DNA of 5,779 nt from an uncultured Bacteriovoracaceae bacterium (GTDB lineage: Bacteria > Bdellovibrionota > Bacteriovoracia > Bacteriovoracales > Bacteriovoracaceae), in contig CALFYV010000448.1 in NCBI GenBank assembly GCA_937952395.1, positions 1 through 5,779 on the forward strand, read 5' to 3'. This document shows positions 5,128 through 5,779 of the stretch, one piece after another (positions within the stretch are counted from its first letter, which is position 1; each line of letters begins with the position of its first letter). Position numbers and translations under genes: made by a program. The notes under the pieces were generated by a model. That model made no database searches, was not told where the DNA came from, and saw only the letters and a list, made by a program, of their open reading frames with translations.

Positions 5128-5779
5128 ATGTTTAATGCTTTGAAGTACACTAAAACTCTAGAGGAGAATGGTTTTAATAGAGACCAGTCGGAAATTTTAG
5201 TGGGAATGTTTATGCAAATGATGGAATTTAACATGGTTTCTAAATCTGATTTTGAAAGATTTCAAACAAAAGTTTATCATCAATTTGAAAGAATAAATGA
5301 ACGCTTCGAAAGTCTTGAAGGAAAAATGAATGAACGCTTCGAAAGTCTTGAAGGAAAAACAGATGAGCGTTTCGAAAACCTTGAAAGAAAAATGGATGAG
5401 CGTTTTGAAAACCTTGAAAGAAAAATGGACGAACGTTTCGAAAACTTTGATGGGAAAACAGATGAGCGTTTTGAAAACCTTGAAAGAAAAATGGACGAAC
5501 GTTTCGAAAACTTTGATGGGAAAACAGATGAGCGTTTTGAAAACCTTGAAAGAAAAATGGACGAACGTTTCGAAAACTTTGATGGGAAAACAGATGAGCG
5601 TTTTGAAAACCTTGAAAGAAAAATGGACGAACGTTTCGAAAACTTTGATGGGAAAACAGATGAGCGTTTTGAAAACCTTGAAAGAAAAATGGACGAACGT
5701 TTCGAAAACTTTGATGGGAAAACAGATGAGCGTTTTGAAAACCTTGAAAGAAAAATGGACGAACGTTTCGAAAACTTTG
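5128..5779 (+). CDS. DUF1640-like coiled-coil protein with hendecad repeats (partial, runs off the window)
   Basis: The 217 complete codons visible start at ATG 5128, behind AAAGGAG; no stop is reached. Residues 1-45 (MFNALKYTKTLEENGFNRDQ, then a Met-rich helix and VSKSDFERF) match my memory of the DUF1640/CCDC90-type N-terminus: a helix pair ending in 'tk.dl'. From residue 56 the protein is a chain of 11-residue units, consensus [MT]-D-E-R-F-E-N-[LF]-[ED]-[RG]-K. Fourteen full units and most of a fifteenth are visible. Hydrophobic positions 1, 5 and 8 give 4-3-4 spacing, a hendecad coiled coil forming an almost untwisted rod. Family members usually end in a membrane helix; that end is not visible here. 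Most relatives I recall are much shorter (around 100 residues), so this one is greatly lengthened by repeats. The layout also recalls Borrelia Bdr proteins. Molecular function is unknown; a membrane-tethered structural or spacer role is inference. Confidence 0.85.
   Translation, partial: MFNALKYTKTLEENGFNRDQSEILVGMFMQMMEFNMVSKSDFERFQTKVYHQFERINERFESLEGKMNERFESLEGKTDERFENLERKMDERFENLERKMDERFENFDGKTDERFENLERKMDERFENFDGKTDERFENLERKMDERFENFDGKTDERFENLERKMDERFENFDGKTDERFENLERKMDERFENFDGKTDERFENLERKMDERFENF
5293..5779 (+). repeat. In-frame tandem repeats: 33-bp units, perfect 66-bp array from 5395
   Basis: Thirty-three-base units begin at 5293, 5326, 5359 and 5392 and differ from each other at several bases. 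From 5395 to the window edge (385 bases) the DNA repeats exactly every 66 bases with no mismatch, close to six periods. Full copies begin at ATG 5425, 5491, 5557, 5623 and 5689, and a partial one at 5755. Each 66-bp unit is two 11-residue units: MDERFENFDGK, then TDERFENLERK. All lengths are multiples of 3, so copy-number change keeps the frame. The array continues past the window. Confidence 0.95.

Noticed and set aside
5293..5779. Regular repeats that could suggest a CRISPR array
   Set aside because: The repeats are contiguous with no unique spacers and are in frame within a coding sequence that has a strong Shine-Dalgarno.

Overview
The window is AT-rich, densely coded bacterial DNA. It has lysine-, asparagine- and phenylalanine-rich proteins, tightly overlapping same-strand genes, and several proteins with no recognisable family. 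The mix of an unusual class II tRNA nucleotidyltransferase, a GNAT enzyme, lineage-specific exported proteins and a DUF1640-like coiled-coil protein would suit Bdellovibrionota or a related deltaproteobacterial group. That assignment is an impression from protein style, not a demonstration.

Layout. (1) Bases 1-444, minus strand: the first 148 codons of a protein with one N-terminal membrane segment and a low-complexity basic/Ser-rich region; its C-terminus lies outside the window. (2) Bases 669-3384, minus strand: a three-gene cluster, lysR-type regulator, then CCA tRNA nucleotidyltransferase, then GNAT acetyltransferase. The junctions are a 1-nt TAATG overlap and a 4-nt ATGA overlap, so translation is probably coupled. 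The regulator is broken by one in-frame TAA at codon 118. It sits exactly where LysR proteins usually have the Tyr of a 'YPEV' motif, and the reading frame is otherwise intact on both sides. (3) Bases 3385-3596: a divergent intergenic region with nested dyads. One is a 15-bp palindrome with the T-N11-A spacing of LysR operators, lying over candidate -10 elements on both strands. (4) Bases 3597-4091, plus strand: an unrecognised 164-aa protein with a strong Shine-Dalgarno and a degenerate P-loop-like motif. (5) Bases 4226-4924 (or from GTG 4118), plus strand: an unrecognised exported protein with two cysteines. (6) Bases 5128 to the end, plus strand: a DUF1640-like protein whose N-terminal helical domain runs into at least 15 hendecad (11-residue) repeats. 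From 5395 to the window edge the DNA is a perfect 66-bp tandem repeat. Its Shine-Dalgarno can pair with an upstream CTCCTT.

How the parts relate. The regulator would normally be expected to control itself and perhaps the divergent 3597 gene through the intergenic dyads. Its premature stop lies upstream of cca in the same transcript, so polarity on a probably essential tRNA-maturation gene is a real question. The right half is accessory in character. No RNA gene, CRISPR array, insertion sequence or phage gene was seen.
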